A stretch of DNA of 64,000 bases from Psychrosphaera sp. F3M07. GTDB lineage: Bacteria > Pseudomonadota > Gammaproteobacteria > Enterobacterales > Alteromonadaceae. Under the pieces are notes generated by a model, which saw only the letters and a list, made by a program, of their open reading frames with translations, searched no databases and had not been told where the DNA came from. This document shows, piece after piece, positions 9,321-18,672 of the stretch; positions within the stretch are counted from its first letter, which is position 1, and every line of letters begins with the position of its first letter. The position numbers were made by a program, and so were the translations under genes. Location of the stretch: contig NZ_JAHKPJ010000004.1 in assembly GCF_018860345.1 (NCBI RefSeq), forward strand, positions 1-64,000, given 5' to 3'.

Positions 9321-10736
9321 TTAATTTGACTTTATTTTATTATCTCGACGCCAAAACTTCTGATGATCGATATCTCTTTCCCAAGGTTCTGCCGGGTTCC
9401 AATAAAAGCCAGTTGGAAATTGTTTTTTATAATACGGCGCGGCAAAGTCAGATTTTTTACGAGCGATGTCGTTAGACACTATATATTCTTCACTTGCGGC
9501 TACTTGCGTATGATCGTCAAATTTTACTTGGCGTCGTGTTAATTGTTTCACGATAGCACTTGTTGGTTTTGGCGGGTTCAAACTGGAAATCACAGCTCGT
9601 TCTGGCAAGCCAGTCTCTTTAGAAATAAAGAAAATTCCGCAACCAAGTGGATATTGGCCAACCATATTTAAAAACACTTCACCGTAAGGTGCGTATACAA
9701 CATTTTTATCAATACCACTTTTTAAAATGTCATAGGCTTTAAAACTTAATTTAAAATCATGTTGGGGTTTGGTTGATAACATAAATGAAGAGTAAATCAT
9801 GGGAATACGCAACAAATTACCAATAGGGCTTTGTGATTTTGGATAATCATTCACGATGGTTTGGGTCAACTCAAACTTTTCCATTTCAAGTTCAAATTGT
9901 GTTTCGTCCATTTTTTCTTGTTGAGGTTTGCCAAAACCATAATGTAAATAATCGTTGGTGGCTGAATGAATAATATTGATTAAACTCTTACGGGCTTCCT
10001 CATCAAGCATCCTATAACGGTTACCTTTATAAATACGTTCAGCTTCAACAGAATAACTGCCAATGTTATGGATTAGTACAGCTATAATTATTGGGTTTAA
10101 AACTTCGTTAATATAATCACTTAACATCTCTTGTGGATATTCTAACTGCTCTGGGTGAGACTCACCTGGAACAAGCGGCGGAACCCGTTGTGTAATGTAA
10201 TCTTCTTCAATGAGTTGCTGGCTAGTGAGTTGTTTTAACAACGAAATGGCTAAAGCCGCAATATAAATAGGTTTGTTTTTCTCATTGGTTGGGCAGCGAC
10301 TGCTATCGGCAGGAAGGGGAGCACGTAACATCATAGTGGCAATAAACTGACTAGCATCACGTTCACTGATCATCATTTTTGCAATAGAATTTGCTATATC
10401 TGTTAACAAAGCTTGACGCTTTTCAAACCCTTCTAATACATCAGGCTCTACGTGATCAATTTCCGATTGCGCTCTTTGTTTGATTTTCTCTAATTCTTTA
10501 ATGTAAGCATCGGTACTGTCTTGCCCTTTTATTTTTGGAAAAGAGCCATGCTTTTTTTTGTAACCATGAATTGTAGATAATTGATGTTTAATCTCAATAA
10601 CACGTTGAGATTCTTTTGCGTAAACGCCGTATAAAGACTCATATTGTTCATAAAACAATACAGCATCATCTAGAACAACTTGGTATTTTGCTTTTAAGGT
10701 TTTGAGTAATTCAGTTACTAACTGTGGCTGAGCCAT
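9321..10736 (-). CDS. Degenerate HD-GYP-like protein
   Basis: 471 residues, no signal peptide. The N-terminal 100 residues are helical and charged. The centre reads VLIHNIGSYSVEAERI, then a segment rich in YRMLDEEARKSLINIIHSAT. The C-terminus has FLNMVGQYPLGCGIFFISKETGLPERAVISS in pieces typical of the tail of HD-GYP c-di-GMP phosphodiesterases. The HD doublet is replaced by HN and no GYP is evident, so hydrolysis is doubtful; it may bind nucleotide or act as a scaffold. Family assignment is by pattern only. It is divergent from ndk. Confidence 0.55.
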   Translation of the reverse strand: MAQPQLVTELLKTLKAKYQVVLDDAVLFYEQYESLYGVYAKESQRVIEIKHQLSTIHGYKKKHGSFPKIKGQDSTDAYIKELEKIKQRAQSEIDHVEPDVLEGFEKRQALLTDIANSIAKMMISERDASQFIATMMLRAPLPADSSRCPTNEKNKPIYIAALAISLLKQLTSQQLIEEDYITQRVPPLVPGESHPEQLEYPQEMLSDYINEVLNPIIIAVLIHNIGSYSVEAERIYKGNRYRMLDEEARKSLINIIHSATNDYLHYGFGKPQQEKMDETQFELEMEKFELTQTIVNDYPKSQSPIGNLLRIPMIYSSFMLSTKPQHDFKLSFKAYDILKSGIDKNVVYAPYGEVFLNMVGQYPLGCGIFFISKETGLPERAVISSLNPPKPTSAIVKQLTRRQVKFDDHTQVAASEEYIVSNDIARKKSDFAAPYYKKQFPTGFYWNPAEPWERDIDHQKFWRRDNKIKSN

Positions 10737-10883
10737 TAAATTAAGTCCATCGTGTATAAATTTTTGTATGTGTTGTCTAGAAACAAACAGAGAATTCCAG
10801 TTTAGGCAGGGAGCAAGGATAGCGCAATTAACATAACTTTGTTAATAGTGGTTATTCCCATATTTATTTTAAAATAATTAACG

Positions 10884-10889
10884 TATAAT
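10884..10889 (+). promoter_or_regulatory. Probable -10 box of ndk
   Basis: A consensus TATAAT lies 57 bases before the ndk start, in a very AT-rich stretch. No good -35 is evident at 16-18 bases spacing. Confidence 0.5.
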
Positions 10890-10946
10890 TCGCGCCCTAA
10901 ATTTTAGAACCCTATAATTTTTAAACATTAAACCTTGGAGTTTAAC

Positions 10947-11378
10947 ATGGCTTTAGAACGTACTTTTTCAATCATCAAACCTGACGCAGTTGCTAAAAAT
11001 GTAATTGGCGCTATCTACAACCGTTTTGAATCTGCAGGCTTACGCATTGTAGCTTCTAAAATGGTTCACCTTTCAAAAGAACAAGCTGAAGGTTTTTATG
11101 CAGAACACAGCGAACGTCCTTTCTTTGGTGCTTTAGTTTCTTTCATGACTTCTGGTCCAGTAATGGTTCAAGTTTTAGAAGGCGAAAACGCAGTATTAAA
11201 AAATCGTGAAATCATGGGCGCGACTAACCCTGCTGAAGCTTTAGCTGGTACTTTACGTGCTGATTACGCTGCTTCTATCGATGAAAATGCTTGTCACGGT
11301 TCTGATGCTCCTGAATCAGCAGCTCGTGAAATTGCTTATTTCTTCACAGCTGAAGAAGTTTGCCCACGTACTCGTTAA
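10947..11378 (+). CDS. ndk: Nucleoside diphosphate kinase
   Basis: Transfers the gamma phosphate from ATP to NDPs through a phospho-histidine. The 143 residues match the usual length. It starts [15 protein letters not shown] and contains the active-site [12 protein letters not shown] with the phospho-His. The ATG at 10947 is preceded by TTGGAG at 7 bases; an in-frame TTG at 10935 would add four residues and is rejected. It lies upstream of rlmN, as in many gammaproteobacteria, with its own terminator. Confidence 0.98.
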   Translation: MALERTFSIIKPDAVAKNVIGAIYNRFESAGLRIVASKMVHLSKEQAEGFYAEHSERPFFGALVSFMTSGPVMVQVLEGENAVLKNREIMGATNPAEALAGTLRADYAASIDENACHGSDAPESAAREIAYFFTAEEVCPRTR

Positions 11379-11445
11379 TATAAACTTAACTAAATGTTGA
11401 CCTGCATAACAGGGTGAACATTTATCGTTTATTTATAGATGACGT

Positions 11446-11477
11446 AAAAAGGACTTAGGTAATCTGAGTCCTTTTTG
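11446..11477 (+). terminator. Rho-independent terminator of ndk
   Basis: A 10-bp stem AAAAAGGACT / AGTCCTTTTT with an 11-base loop, followed by TGTTTTT. Confidence 0.85.
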
Positions 11478-11605
11478 TTTTTCTAATCGCTTTGAGATAT
11501 CGGCATTAGAGTTATTAGAAAAACAAAGTACGCGTGTAATAACGCATCCATTTCTTTAAGGGCAATCTTAAAGAGAACCAAGATATAAGTTACAAAGAGG
11601 CTTTT

Positions 11606-12748
11606 ATGACTGTTGAAACATCTACTCCTGTTACCCCCAAAATCAACCTTTTAGATTTTGACCGCAAAGGGTTGCGTAAATTTTTTGCTGATGAATTTGG
11701 CGAAAAAGGTTTTCGAGCCGACCAAGCTGTTAAATGGATTTATCAAATGGGGAAAACCGATTTTGATGAGATGACCAACTTCTCAAAAGTCCTTAGAACC
11801 AAATTAAAAGAAAAATGTGTCATAAAAGCGCCAGAGATCAGCGTTCGTCAAGAGTCGACCGACGGGACCATCAAATATGCCTTATTACTTGAAGATGGCC
11901 AAGAAGTTGAAGCGGTTTGGATCCCAGAAGGGAATCGCGCCACCTTGTGTGTTTCTTCTCAAGTTGGTTGCGCATTAGAATGCCCATTTTGTTCAACGGG
12001 TGCTCAAGGTTTTAATCGCAACTTAAAAGTGGGCGAAATCATTGGCCAAGTTTGGCGTGTAGTACAAGACATTGGTTGGGATGGTTTATCAACCAACAGA
12101 GCCGTAACCAACGTCGTTATGATGGGCATGGGTGAACCATTATTAAATGTTAATAACGTTGTTCCAGCAATGGAACTAATGATGGATGACTTTGCGTTTG
12201 GTTTGTCTAAACGCCGCGTTACGCTAAGTACTTCTGGTGTTGTTCCAGCATTGGATTTATTAAAAGAAAAAATTGATGTTGCATTAGCGATTTCATTACA
12301 TGCGCCTAATGATGAATTACGTGACATCTTAGTACCTGTGAATAAAAAATATAACATCGAATCATTTTTAGCAGCTTGTCGCCGTTACATTGATGGTTCT
12401 ACAGCAAATCAAGATATTACCATTGAATACGTGATGTTAGACGGCATCAATGATTCCATGGATCATGCGCGAGAGCTGGCTCAAACATTACGTGGCACAC
12501 CATCTAAAATTAACCTTATCCCATGGAACCCGTTCCCAGGGGCTCCGTATGGAAAATCATCAAACTCAAGAGTGGATAGGTTTGCCAAAGTCATGCAAGA
12601 AGAAGGGTATACTTGTATTGTTCGCCGAACTCGTGGCGATGATATTGATGCTGCGTGTGGGCAATTAGCTGGTGATGTTGTTGATCGTACAAAACGGATG
12701 TTAAAAAAACAGGTGAAAGGTGACTCAATTTCGGTCAAGATAGTTTAA
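11606..12748 (+). CDS. rlmN: Dual-specificity RNA methyltransferase RlmN
   Basis: Radical-SAM enzyme that makes 2-methyladenosine at A2503 of 23S rRNA and A37 of some tRNAs. The CxxxCxxC cluster is C122, C126, C129 in CALECPFC. The C-terminal catalytic Cys is in [10 protein letters not shown], and the [13 protein letters not shown]-binding region is present. 380 residues, typical. It is followed 38 bases later by pilF, rodZ and ispG, the conserved gammaproteobacterial order. Confidence 0.97.
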   Translation: MTVETSTPVTPKINLLDFDRKGLRKFFADEFGEKGFRADQAVKWIYQMGKTDFDEMTNFSKVLRTKLKEKCVIKAPEISVRQESTDGTIKYALLLEDGQEVEAVWIPEGNRATLCVSSQVGCALECPFCSTGAQGFNRNLKVGEIIGQVWRVVQDIGWDGLSTNRAVTNVVMMGMGEPLLNVNNVVPAMELMMDDFAFGLSKRRVTLSTSGVVPALDLLKEKIDVALAISLHAPNDELRDILVPVNKKYNIESFLAACRRYIDGSTANQDITIEYVMLDGINDSMDHARELAQTLRGTPSKINLIPWNPFPGAPYGKSSNSRVDRFAKVMQEEGYTCIVRRTRGDDIDAACGQLAGDVVDRTKRMLKKQVKGDSISVKIV

Positions 12749-12786
12749 ATTTATTTAACTACTTTACCAAATTATTGAGATCGACT

Positions 12787-14202
12787 ATGCGCTTTAGGAT
12801 GTTGCGAACCGCCATTTATTGCTTGGGATTAGCATTATTAACAGGTTGTGTCACCGAACAATCTTACGTGGATTCAAACCAAAAAGTTCGTGCGTTGGCA
12901 TTTGATAAAGAAGATGCGGCTAAATCCAGATTATTATTAGGCTTAGGGTATTTACGTAATAATAACTACCCTCAAGCTAAATTTAATCTAGATAAAGCGT
13001 TGGAATATGCACCTAACCGGGCGGACGTGCATTACAGCTTAGCTTACTATTATCAAGCGGTTGGTGAGGTTGAACGAGCCGAACAGTCTTATCAAAGTTC
13101 ATTAAAGATAGAGCCCAATAACCCAGATACATTAAACAATTATGGTGTGTTTTTATGTGAATTGGGTGATCATCAACAAGCGACGATTCAATTCAAACGA
13201 GCGATCGCGACACCAAGTTATACTCAAGTTGCCGAAAGTTACGAAAACATGGCTTTGTGTGTTTTAAAGTCTGATGATTTTGATTCAGCAGTTAGTTATC
13301 TAACAACCTCTTATCAACATAACCCCAATCGTTCTGAAACCTTAATTAACCTGATCTCATTACAATATGCATTAGGCAATATGCCTGTCGCGTTTGATTT
13401 ATATGAACATCATTTATCTCATTTTGATGATACATCTTCCAGTTTATTGCTTGGGGTATTATTAGAAAGCTCAGCCGGGCGTTATGATATTGCCGAACAG
13501 TTCCGTAAACGTTTAACCACTGAGTTTCCTTTAAGTCGTGAGAACTTATTATTAAACGCGGACTTATTAAGTGAATCTGTTTTTGAACAACGTAAACATA
13601 GATATTTGCAACTACAAAGACGAAATAACACAATCGGTGGGGTAATCGTTGCTAAAAGTAAAAAGTCATCAAGTCTAAAACCTAATACAAATGCTAGTGT
13701 TATGAATGTTAACAAGAAAAGCGAGCAAGAGTCGTCTCCAGCCTTAGTTGTTAACCCTAACAGCGTGCATTCCGTTGTGGGAATAGGCAAAGATTTATCG
13801 TTACCAGAGGAAACAATCATTTCACAACAAGGTGAAAACTCAGGAATTGAAATTATTGAACGTGTTCCAATCTTAGATATAAATGTCGATAATGTTGAAA
13901 TTCCGCGGTATACAGTTCAGTATGGTGAAAATTTGTATCGAGTTTCTATTAAATTTAACGTTCAAATTTCAGCTTTGATGAAGTGGAATAAGTTAAAGAA
14001 ACAGCAGATTAATGTTGGTGACAAGTTGTATGTTCGTAATCCGGATGTGTTTTATACCGTTAAAGAAACGAATAATCTGTCAACAATTGCAGATAAATTG
14101 AATGTTCCTTTGGATAAATTAATGCAGTGGAATAACGTGAAACAAGACGGTGTTGTCACCGCGGGAACTAAAATTTTAAAAGTGGAAGTGGAGCAGCTTT
14201 AG
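12787..14202 (+). CDS. pilF: PilF/PilW-type type IV pilus biogenesis lipoprotein with two C-terminal LysM repeats
   Basis: Outer-membrane pilotin-like TPR protein that helps PilQ assemble. Lipoprotein signal ends LLTGC. TPR repeats span about residues 40-250, including LGYLRNNNYPQAKFNLDKAL and the NNYGVFLCELGDHQQA repeat. Unusually, after a low-complexity linker (about 285-370) there are two LysM-like repeats, YTVQYGENLYRVSIKFNV and YTVKETNNLSTIADKLNV, suggesting peptidoglycan binding. About 471 residues versus some 250 for ordinary PilF. The ATG at 12787 is preferred to the TTG at 12775. It lies 2 bases before rodZ. Confidence 0.9.
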   Translation: MRFRMLRTAIYCLGLALLTGCVTEQSYVDSNQKVRALAFDKEDAAKSRLLLGLGYLRNNNYPQAKFNLDKALEYAPNRADVHYSLAYYYQAVGEVERAEQSYQSSLKIEPNNPDTLNNYGVFLCELGDHQQATIQFKRAIATPSYTQVAESYENMALCVLKSDDFDSAVSYLTTSYQHNPNRSETLINLISLQYALGNMPVAFDLYEHHLSHFDDTSSSLLLGVLLESSAGRYDIAEQFRKRLTTEFPLSRENLLLNADLLSESVFEQRKHRYLQLQRRNNTIGGVIVAKSKKSSSLKPNTNASVMNVNKKSEQESSPALVVNPNSVHSVVGIGKDLSLPEETIISQQGENSGIEIIERVPILDINVDNVEIPRYTVQYGENLYRVSIKFNVQISALMKWNKLKKQQINVGDKLYVRNPDVFYTVKETNNLSTIADKLNVPLDKLMQWNNVKQDGVVTAGTKILKVEVEQL

Positions 14203-14204
14203 TA

Positions 14205-15116
14205 ATGACTGAGCAAACGAACCAAGAACAAAAAGAAAAACAAAGTCCTGGACAAATTCTAGTTTCGGCTCGACAAGCTTTAAATATTGATTTGGCTGAT
14301 TTAGCAGACCAAATCAAAGTGCCTCTACATGTACTAGAGGCTATTGAAAAAGATCGAATTCCTAAAAATTTACCTGAGACTTTTGTACGTGGATATATCC
14401 GTTCTTACGCTAAAAAAGTAAACGTAGCAGAAGAACTAGTACTACCTCAAGTTGAAACCATTGGTGTGGTTTATGATGAGCCTGATAAAGATATGCAGTC
14501 TTTTTCACGCCGAAATAAACGTAAAGCCGTAGAAAAAAGGTTATCGCTTATTTCTTGGGTATTTGGAGTTGTATTAATCATAGCTCTAATTATTTGGTGG
14601 ATGCAGGATAATCAATATAGTGATTTTGCCCCGGTTGCTGGCTCCGATGATCATATTGTTGTTGCCGCACATGAAGTAAAAACAGAACTTGAAGCCACGG
14701 CCGTTGTTACCGATCAAGGTGAAGATGAAAGCAATTTAAATCAAACTATTCCCCCTGCAGAATTAGCTAAAGTAGCTGAGCAGAATGAACAACCCGCTAT
14801 TCAACAACCGGTTGTCTTAACGGCATCACAAAAAGCAGCCGTGGCAGATAATGGTGAAATTGATGAAGAAGGTTTTATCAAAGTTGAAATGAAGTTTGAA
14901 AATGAATGCTGGGTTGAAGTTCACGATGTTAGTGGTGACCGAATTGCGATTGGTAATAAACCTGCGGGGTATTTGATGTCGTTAAATGCGCAAGGCCCAT
15001 TAAATGTATTACTTGGAAACCCAGACGGCGTTTCAATTTGGGTAAATGGCAAACCGTTTAGTATTGCTGATTTACCTAAAAATAGAGTAGCCCGATTCGA
15101 GATAGAAGCTTTATAA
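14205..15116 (+). CDS. rodZ: Cytoskeletal protein RodZ
   Basis: Links MreB filaments to the membrane for rod-shape maintenance. There is an N-terminal Xre-like helix-turn-helix (about 15-85, from GQILVSARQALNIDLADLA), one membrane helix (about 112-130, ISWVFGVVLIIALIIWW), a periplasmic linker and a C-terminal DUF4115 beta domain (about 225-303, VEMKFENECWVEVHD). 303 residues, usual. It follows pilF by 2 bases and precedes ispG, with a weak terminator between them. Confidence 0.95.
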   Translation: MTEQTNQEQKEKQSPGQILVSARQALNIDLADLADQIKVPLHVLEAIEKDRIPKNLPETFVRGYIRSYAKKVNVAEELVLPQVETIGVVYDEPDKDMQSFSRRNKRKAVEKRLSLISWVFGVVLIIALIIWWMQDNQYSDFAPVAGSDDHIVVAAHEVKTELEATAVVTDQGEDESNLNQTIPPAELAKVAEQNEQPAIQQPVVLTASQKAAVADNGEIDEEGFIKVEMKFENECWVEVHDVSGDRIAIGNKPAGYLMSLNAQGPLNVLLGNPDGVSIWVNGKPFSIADLPKNRVARFEIEAL

Positions 15117-15141
15117 TAGCGTCATTAAGTTTTTAAAGATT

Positions 15142-15166
15142 AAAGGCTGATTATTCGGCCTTTTTT
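15142..15166 (+). terminator. Weak intrinsic terminator between rodZ and ispG
   Basis: AAAGGCTGA / TCGGCCTTT stem with one G-T pair and a TTAT loop, followed by six T. It may partly uncouple ispG from the upstream genes. Confidence 0.65.
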
Positions 15167-15184
15167 AATTGTAGAGAGAAATAG

Positions 15185-16288
15185 ATGTTTGGTGAAAACC
15201 CGATAACCCGCCGTAAATCACGACAGATAATGGTTGGTAATGTACCAGTAGGTGGCGATGCGCCTATTTCAGTACAATCAATGACCAATACCAATACATT
15301 AGATGTAGAGGCAACCGTCAATCAAATTAAAGCACTGCAAAATGCAGGTGCTGATATAGTAAGAGTGTCTGTGCCGACTATGGATGCGGCTGAAGCATTT
15401 AAACAAATCAAACAGTTAGTTGATATTCCTTTGGTTGCGGATATTCATTTTGACTATCGAATCGCCTTAAAAGTGGCAGAGTATGGTGCGGACTGTTTGC
15501 GCATAAACCCGGGTAATATTGGTAGTGAAGAAAGGATCAAAGCGGTTATTGATGCTGCCAAAGAAAAAAATATCCCAATACGTATTGGCGTAAATGGTGG
15601 CTCGTTAGAAAAAGACATTCAAGAAAAGTATCATGAACCTTGTCCAGAGGCCCTGTTAGAGTCAGCAATGCGTCATGTTAATATTCTGCAGCGATATGAC
15701 TTCCACAATTTTAAAGTCAGTGTAAAGGCGTCTGATGTACATTTAGCCGTTGGCGCTTACCGTTTATTAGCAAAAGAAATAGAACAACCTATTCATCTTG
15801 GTATTACAGAAGCTGGCGGTTTCCGTTCTGGCGCTGTTAAGTCCGCTGTGGGTTTAGGCATGTTATTGTCTGAAGGTATCGGTGATACTTTACGAATTTC
15901 ACTTGCCGCCGATCCTGTAGAAGAAGTGAAAGTGGGTTTTGACATATTAAAATCCCTTAGTATTCGTTCTCGTGGAATTAACTTTATTGCTTGTCCAAGT
16001 TGTTCAAGGCAAGAGTTTGATGTTGTACAAACCATGAACCAGTTAGAAGAACGTTTAGAAGATGTTATTGAACCTATCACCGTATCCGTTATTGGCTGTG
16101 TTGTGAATGGACCTGGAGAGGCCTTAGTATCCGATTTAGGTTTAGCTGGGGCAAATAAACGCAGTGGTTTTTATATTAATGGCCAACGTCAGAAAAAACG
16201 CATTGATAACGACAGTGCAGCAGACCAAATGGAAGCTGAGATCCGTGAATATTTGGCCAATAAAATTGATGTTGCTCAAATAGACTAG
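15185..16288 (+). CDS. ispG: 4-hydroxy-3-methylbut-2-en-1-yl diphosphate synthase
   Basis: Fe-S enzyme of the MEP isoprenoid pathway. It has the TIM-barrel start ([21 protein letters not shown]) and the cluster cysteines CPSCSRQEF and [12 protein letters not shown]. 367 residues, usual. In many relatives hisS follows directly; here a strong terminator and a TetR gene follow instead. Confidence 0.97.
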   Translation: MFGENPITRRKSRQIMVGNVPVGGDAPISVQSMTNTNTLDVEATVNQIKALQNAGADIVRVSVPTMDAAEAFKQIKQLVDIPLVADIHFDYRIALKVAEYGADCLRINPGNIGSEERIKAVIDAAKEKNIPIRIGVNGGSLEKDIQEKYHEPCPEALLESAMRHVNILQRYDFHNFKVSVKASDVHLAVGAYRLLAKEIEQPIHLGITEAGGFRSGAVKSAVGLGMLLSEGIGDTLRISLAADPVEEVKVGFDILKSLSIRSRGINFIACPSCSRQEFDVVQTMNQLEERLEDVIEPITVSVIGCVVNGPGEALVSDLGLAGANKRSGFYINGQRQKKRIDNDSAADQMEAEIREYLANKIDVAQID

Positions 16289-16306
16289 TTCAGTTAAATC
16301 AATATC

Positions 16307-16352
16307 AAGAAAACCCTTAACCTTATAGCAATGTTAAGGGTTTTCTTTTTCT
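16307..16352. terminator. Strong intrinsic terminator after ispG
   Basis: Perfect 15-bp stem AAGAAAACCCTTAAC / GTTAAGGGTTTTCTT with an 11-base loop and a T run. It overlaps the 3' end of the convergent tetR gene. Confidence 0.9.
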
Positions 16353-16936
16353 ATTGTTTTTATTAATCCAACAAACATACTAATCGCATTTTTTAACGCT
16401 TGAGGTTGAGTTTGATTACGAGATTGCACTCGTAGGCCTTGAAAGAAGGTCATGAAAAAATCAGTCAACGCAGTGCAACTTACGTCTGACTTCAGTAAGT
16501 CATTTTCGATGTAATGATCAAATATCGGCAAAAAGGATTGTTGCACTTTGGCAAAACGTTTAGTGGCTTCATCGTGTAACAATGGGTCACTGCCAGCTAA
16601 CTCCAAAATACTGTTGGTTAGAAAACAGCCATTGGCTAAGTGTTCGTTAGCGTCATTTAAGAATATTTGGGATAACAAGCTCTCTATGTTTTCAGATAAA
16701 GAATTCGCTAAGTCTATCGTTTTCATATGTTGACTAAGATCTTTCTCAATATAAAAATCAATAGCTCGCAAAAACAAAGTCTCTTTATTACCAAAAGCAT
16801 GATAAATACTGGTCTTAGTTAAGCCTGTAATCGCAGAAAGTTGGTCTACTTTTGTTGATGAATAACCGTGTTTCCAAAAATGGTCAGCAACAATCTTTAA
16901 CACTTCATCTTCATCAAATTGTCTTTTTTTACCCAT
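16334..16936 (-). CDS. TetR/AcrR family transcriptional repressor
   Basis: An N-terminal helix-turn-helix (VDQLSAITGLTKTSIYHAFGNKETLF) is followed by an all-helical ligand domain with a C-terminal FFMTFFQGLRVQSR typical of the TetR_C family. The ATG at 16936 (protein MGKKRQF) puts the HTH at the usual distance; the ATG at 16981 would add 15 unlikely residues and lies inside an operator-like repeat. It is divergent from the membrane redoxin gene and probably represses both. The inducer is unknown. Confidence 0.85.
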   Translation of the reverse strand: MGKKRQFDEDEVLKIVADHFWKHGYSSTKVDQLSAITGLTKTSIYHAFGNKETLFLRAIDFYIEKDLSQHMKTIDLANSLSENIESLLSQIFLNDANEHLANGCFLTNSILELAGSDPLLHDEATKRFAKVQQSFLPIFDHYIENDLLKSDVSCTALTDFFMTFFQGLRVQSRNQTQPQALKNAISMFVGLIKTIEKENP

Positions 16937-16971
16937 GCTCGTTTCTATACATAATAACGTCTTGATATAAA

Positions 16972-17016
16972 TTGTACTCATTGGTACATTAATGTCAATT
17001 GTACTAGTGAGTACAA
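16972..17016. promoter_or_regulatory. Two TetR operator-like palindromes
   Basis: At 16999-17016, TTGTACT-AGTG-AGTACAA is a perfect inverted repeat. At 16972-16989, TTGTACT is followed by an imperfect GGTACAT arm. Both lie in the divergent tetR/redoxin promoter region, 22 bases before the redoxin start. Confidence 0.65.
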
Positions 17017-17037
17017 GTTAAAAGTAGGCAACATTAT

Positions 17038-17865
17038 ATGAATTTTTCGGCTCTGTTTGTTTCTGTTTTGGGGTTAATTATATCACTGACTGGTATTGCA
17101 ATGTATTTTTCCAAGTTAATGAAAAACAAAGTACCGGTTTTCCCAATTGGGTTAATCGTATCCTTATTATTGGGAATAACCTCAGCAAGTGTGGCTATTT
17201 ATATAGCTATACCGGGCTCTGTTTTGAGTGTTATACCTGTTGTTTTGTTATCGAGTATTTCGATATTTATGGGCTGTTTTTTCTTGTGGGTTTTGTCGCA
17301 GAGAAAGACACCGGTTGGTAATATAAAAGTGCGTGTTGGTGACTCTTTAATTCCTTTTAGCATTAAGGCCGCAAATGGTCATAATTTCTCAACAAACGAA
17401 TTAATGGGTAAACGAGTTTTACTAAAGTTCTATCGTGGTTCATGGTGCCCATACTGCAGTAAAGAGTTAACTATGTTTGATGAAATGAAGCCTGAGTTTG
17501 ATAAGTATGGGGTTCAAATTGTCGCGCTTTCTGGTGACACAGTTGAACAATCTATATTTCATGCTAAAAGAGATAAGTTAAGCCATTTATTATTATCTGA
17601 CCCAGAGCTAAATGTTGTGAAACAGTATGGCGTTGAGCATCACAAAGCATTTGGTGCAGATTCAGATAATATTATGACTTTGTTAGGTTTGCCTTTCCCT
17701 AAGCCACACCAACTTAAGTTTAAATCTATGTCAATTCCTACGTCCATTTTGGTTGACGAACATGGTGTAATTCAGTGGATAGATCAATCCGACGATTATC
17801 GACTTAGAGCCAATAAAGACCGTATTATGAAAGCAATGGCACAGCATTTATCAATGGTTGATTAA
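17038..17865 (+). CDS. Membrane-anchored redoxin (AhpC/TSA-like) protein
   Basis: 275 residues. Three membrane helices (about 5-25, 33-58, 60-85) are followed by a thioredoxin-fold domain whose active site is RGSWCPYCSKE, with later GDT and IPTSILVDEHGVIQW strands. The CPYC pair suggests a thiol peroxidase or disulfide reductase. Topology is uncertain, so the redoxin could face cytoplasm or periplasm. It is divergent from tetR, with operator-like repeats in its promoter; its 3' end overlaps the convergent ABC permease gene by 15 bases. Confidence 0.8.
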   Translation: MNFSALFVSVLGLIISLTGIAMYFSKLMKNKVPVFPIGLIVSLLLGITSASVAIYIAIPGSVLSVIPVVLLSSISIFMGCFFLWVLSQRKTPVGNIKVRVGDSLIPFSIKAANGHNFSTNELMGKRVLLKFYRGSWCPYCSKELTMFDEMKPEFDKYGVQIVALSGDTVEQSIFHAKRDKLSHLLLSDPELNVVKQYGVEHHKAFGADSDNIMTLLGLPFPKPHQLKFKSMSIPTSILVDEHGVIQWIDQSDDYRLRANKDRIMKAMAQHLSMVD

Positions 17866-18672
17866 CTGCAACGCTGCAATAGATATATTGAGTGTTAATA
17901 CAGTAATAAAAATAACACACCAGTTGACTGTCGCGACAGCCTTAATCGTTTTCATATATTTGGGGCTTATCGTAGTTAAAAACATGGAATACTGGTTTAG
18001 ATTTACTTTATGAGCACGCCATACTTGTGCTATCAGGTAGACATTCAGCAACAACCACAAACTAGCAATGGACAATATGACATCTGCTTTTTCTACATTA
18101 AACAAAAAAGTGCTAAATATAAGACTGCCTAAGATTAATAAAATGATAGAAGTTAGATTGCCGTTTAAAAATAGATGAACAATGATTTTTGTATTCGGCC
18201 AAGTTATGTTCAGCTCGGTTTTGGTGGCCAGTTTATATTTTAAATAGACAATAAAAATACATGCGTTATAAAGGTAAATCGCTGCGGTTAATAGTAGGTT
18301 AGAAACGGAAACGTCAGCTTTGATATAACCCGCCCAAATAAACAAATGCAATAAAAAACTAGATTGGAAAAAGGAAACTAACAGGTTTTTGTTAAAGTCT
18401 TTGCCGAATAAATACTTAAAAAACACCAATTCATTTTTTTGCCAAACGGACATAAATAAGTATCCCTCAAATACCCCGATAAGCGTGATGATCAGCCAAC
18501 CTAAAATGTGAGAAAAGAAATGCTCAGTACCTTGGTAGATTAAATATCCAGGTAGTGGAGCTAACAATAAGAGTACAGGACTGAACAAAACTAAGCAGAA
18601 AAAAATGATGCGATATAACTGGTTTTGTTGTTTATGTATTGACTGTTTTTGACTGAATACTTGGTTAAACAT
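17851..18672 (-). CDS. Multi-pass membrane protein, probable ABC exporter permease
   Basis: About 273 residues with six or so hydrophobic helices and no soluble domain. It is called a permease mainly because it directly follows an ABC ATPase: its ATG at 18672 overlaps the ATPase stop in ATGTTTAA (8 bases), indicating coupled translation. A longer frame from TTG at 18687 is less likely. No family signature recognised; the substrate is unknown. Confidence 0.7.
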   Translation of the reverse strand: MFNQVFSQKQSIHKQQNQLYRIIFFCLVLFSPVLLLLAPLPGYLIYQGTEHFFSHILGWLIITLIGVFEGYLFMSVWQKNELVFFKYLFGKDFNKNLLVSFFQSSFLLHLFIWAGYIKADVSVSNLLLTAAIYLYNACIFIVYLKYKLATKTELNITWPNTKIIVHLFLNGNLTSIILLILGSLIFSTFLFNVEKADVILSIASLWLLLNVYLIAQVWRAHKVNLNQYSMFLTTISPKYMKTIKAVATVNWCVIFITVLTLNISIAALQLINH

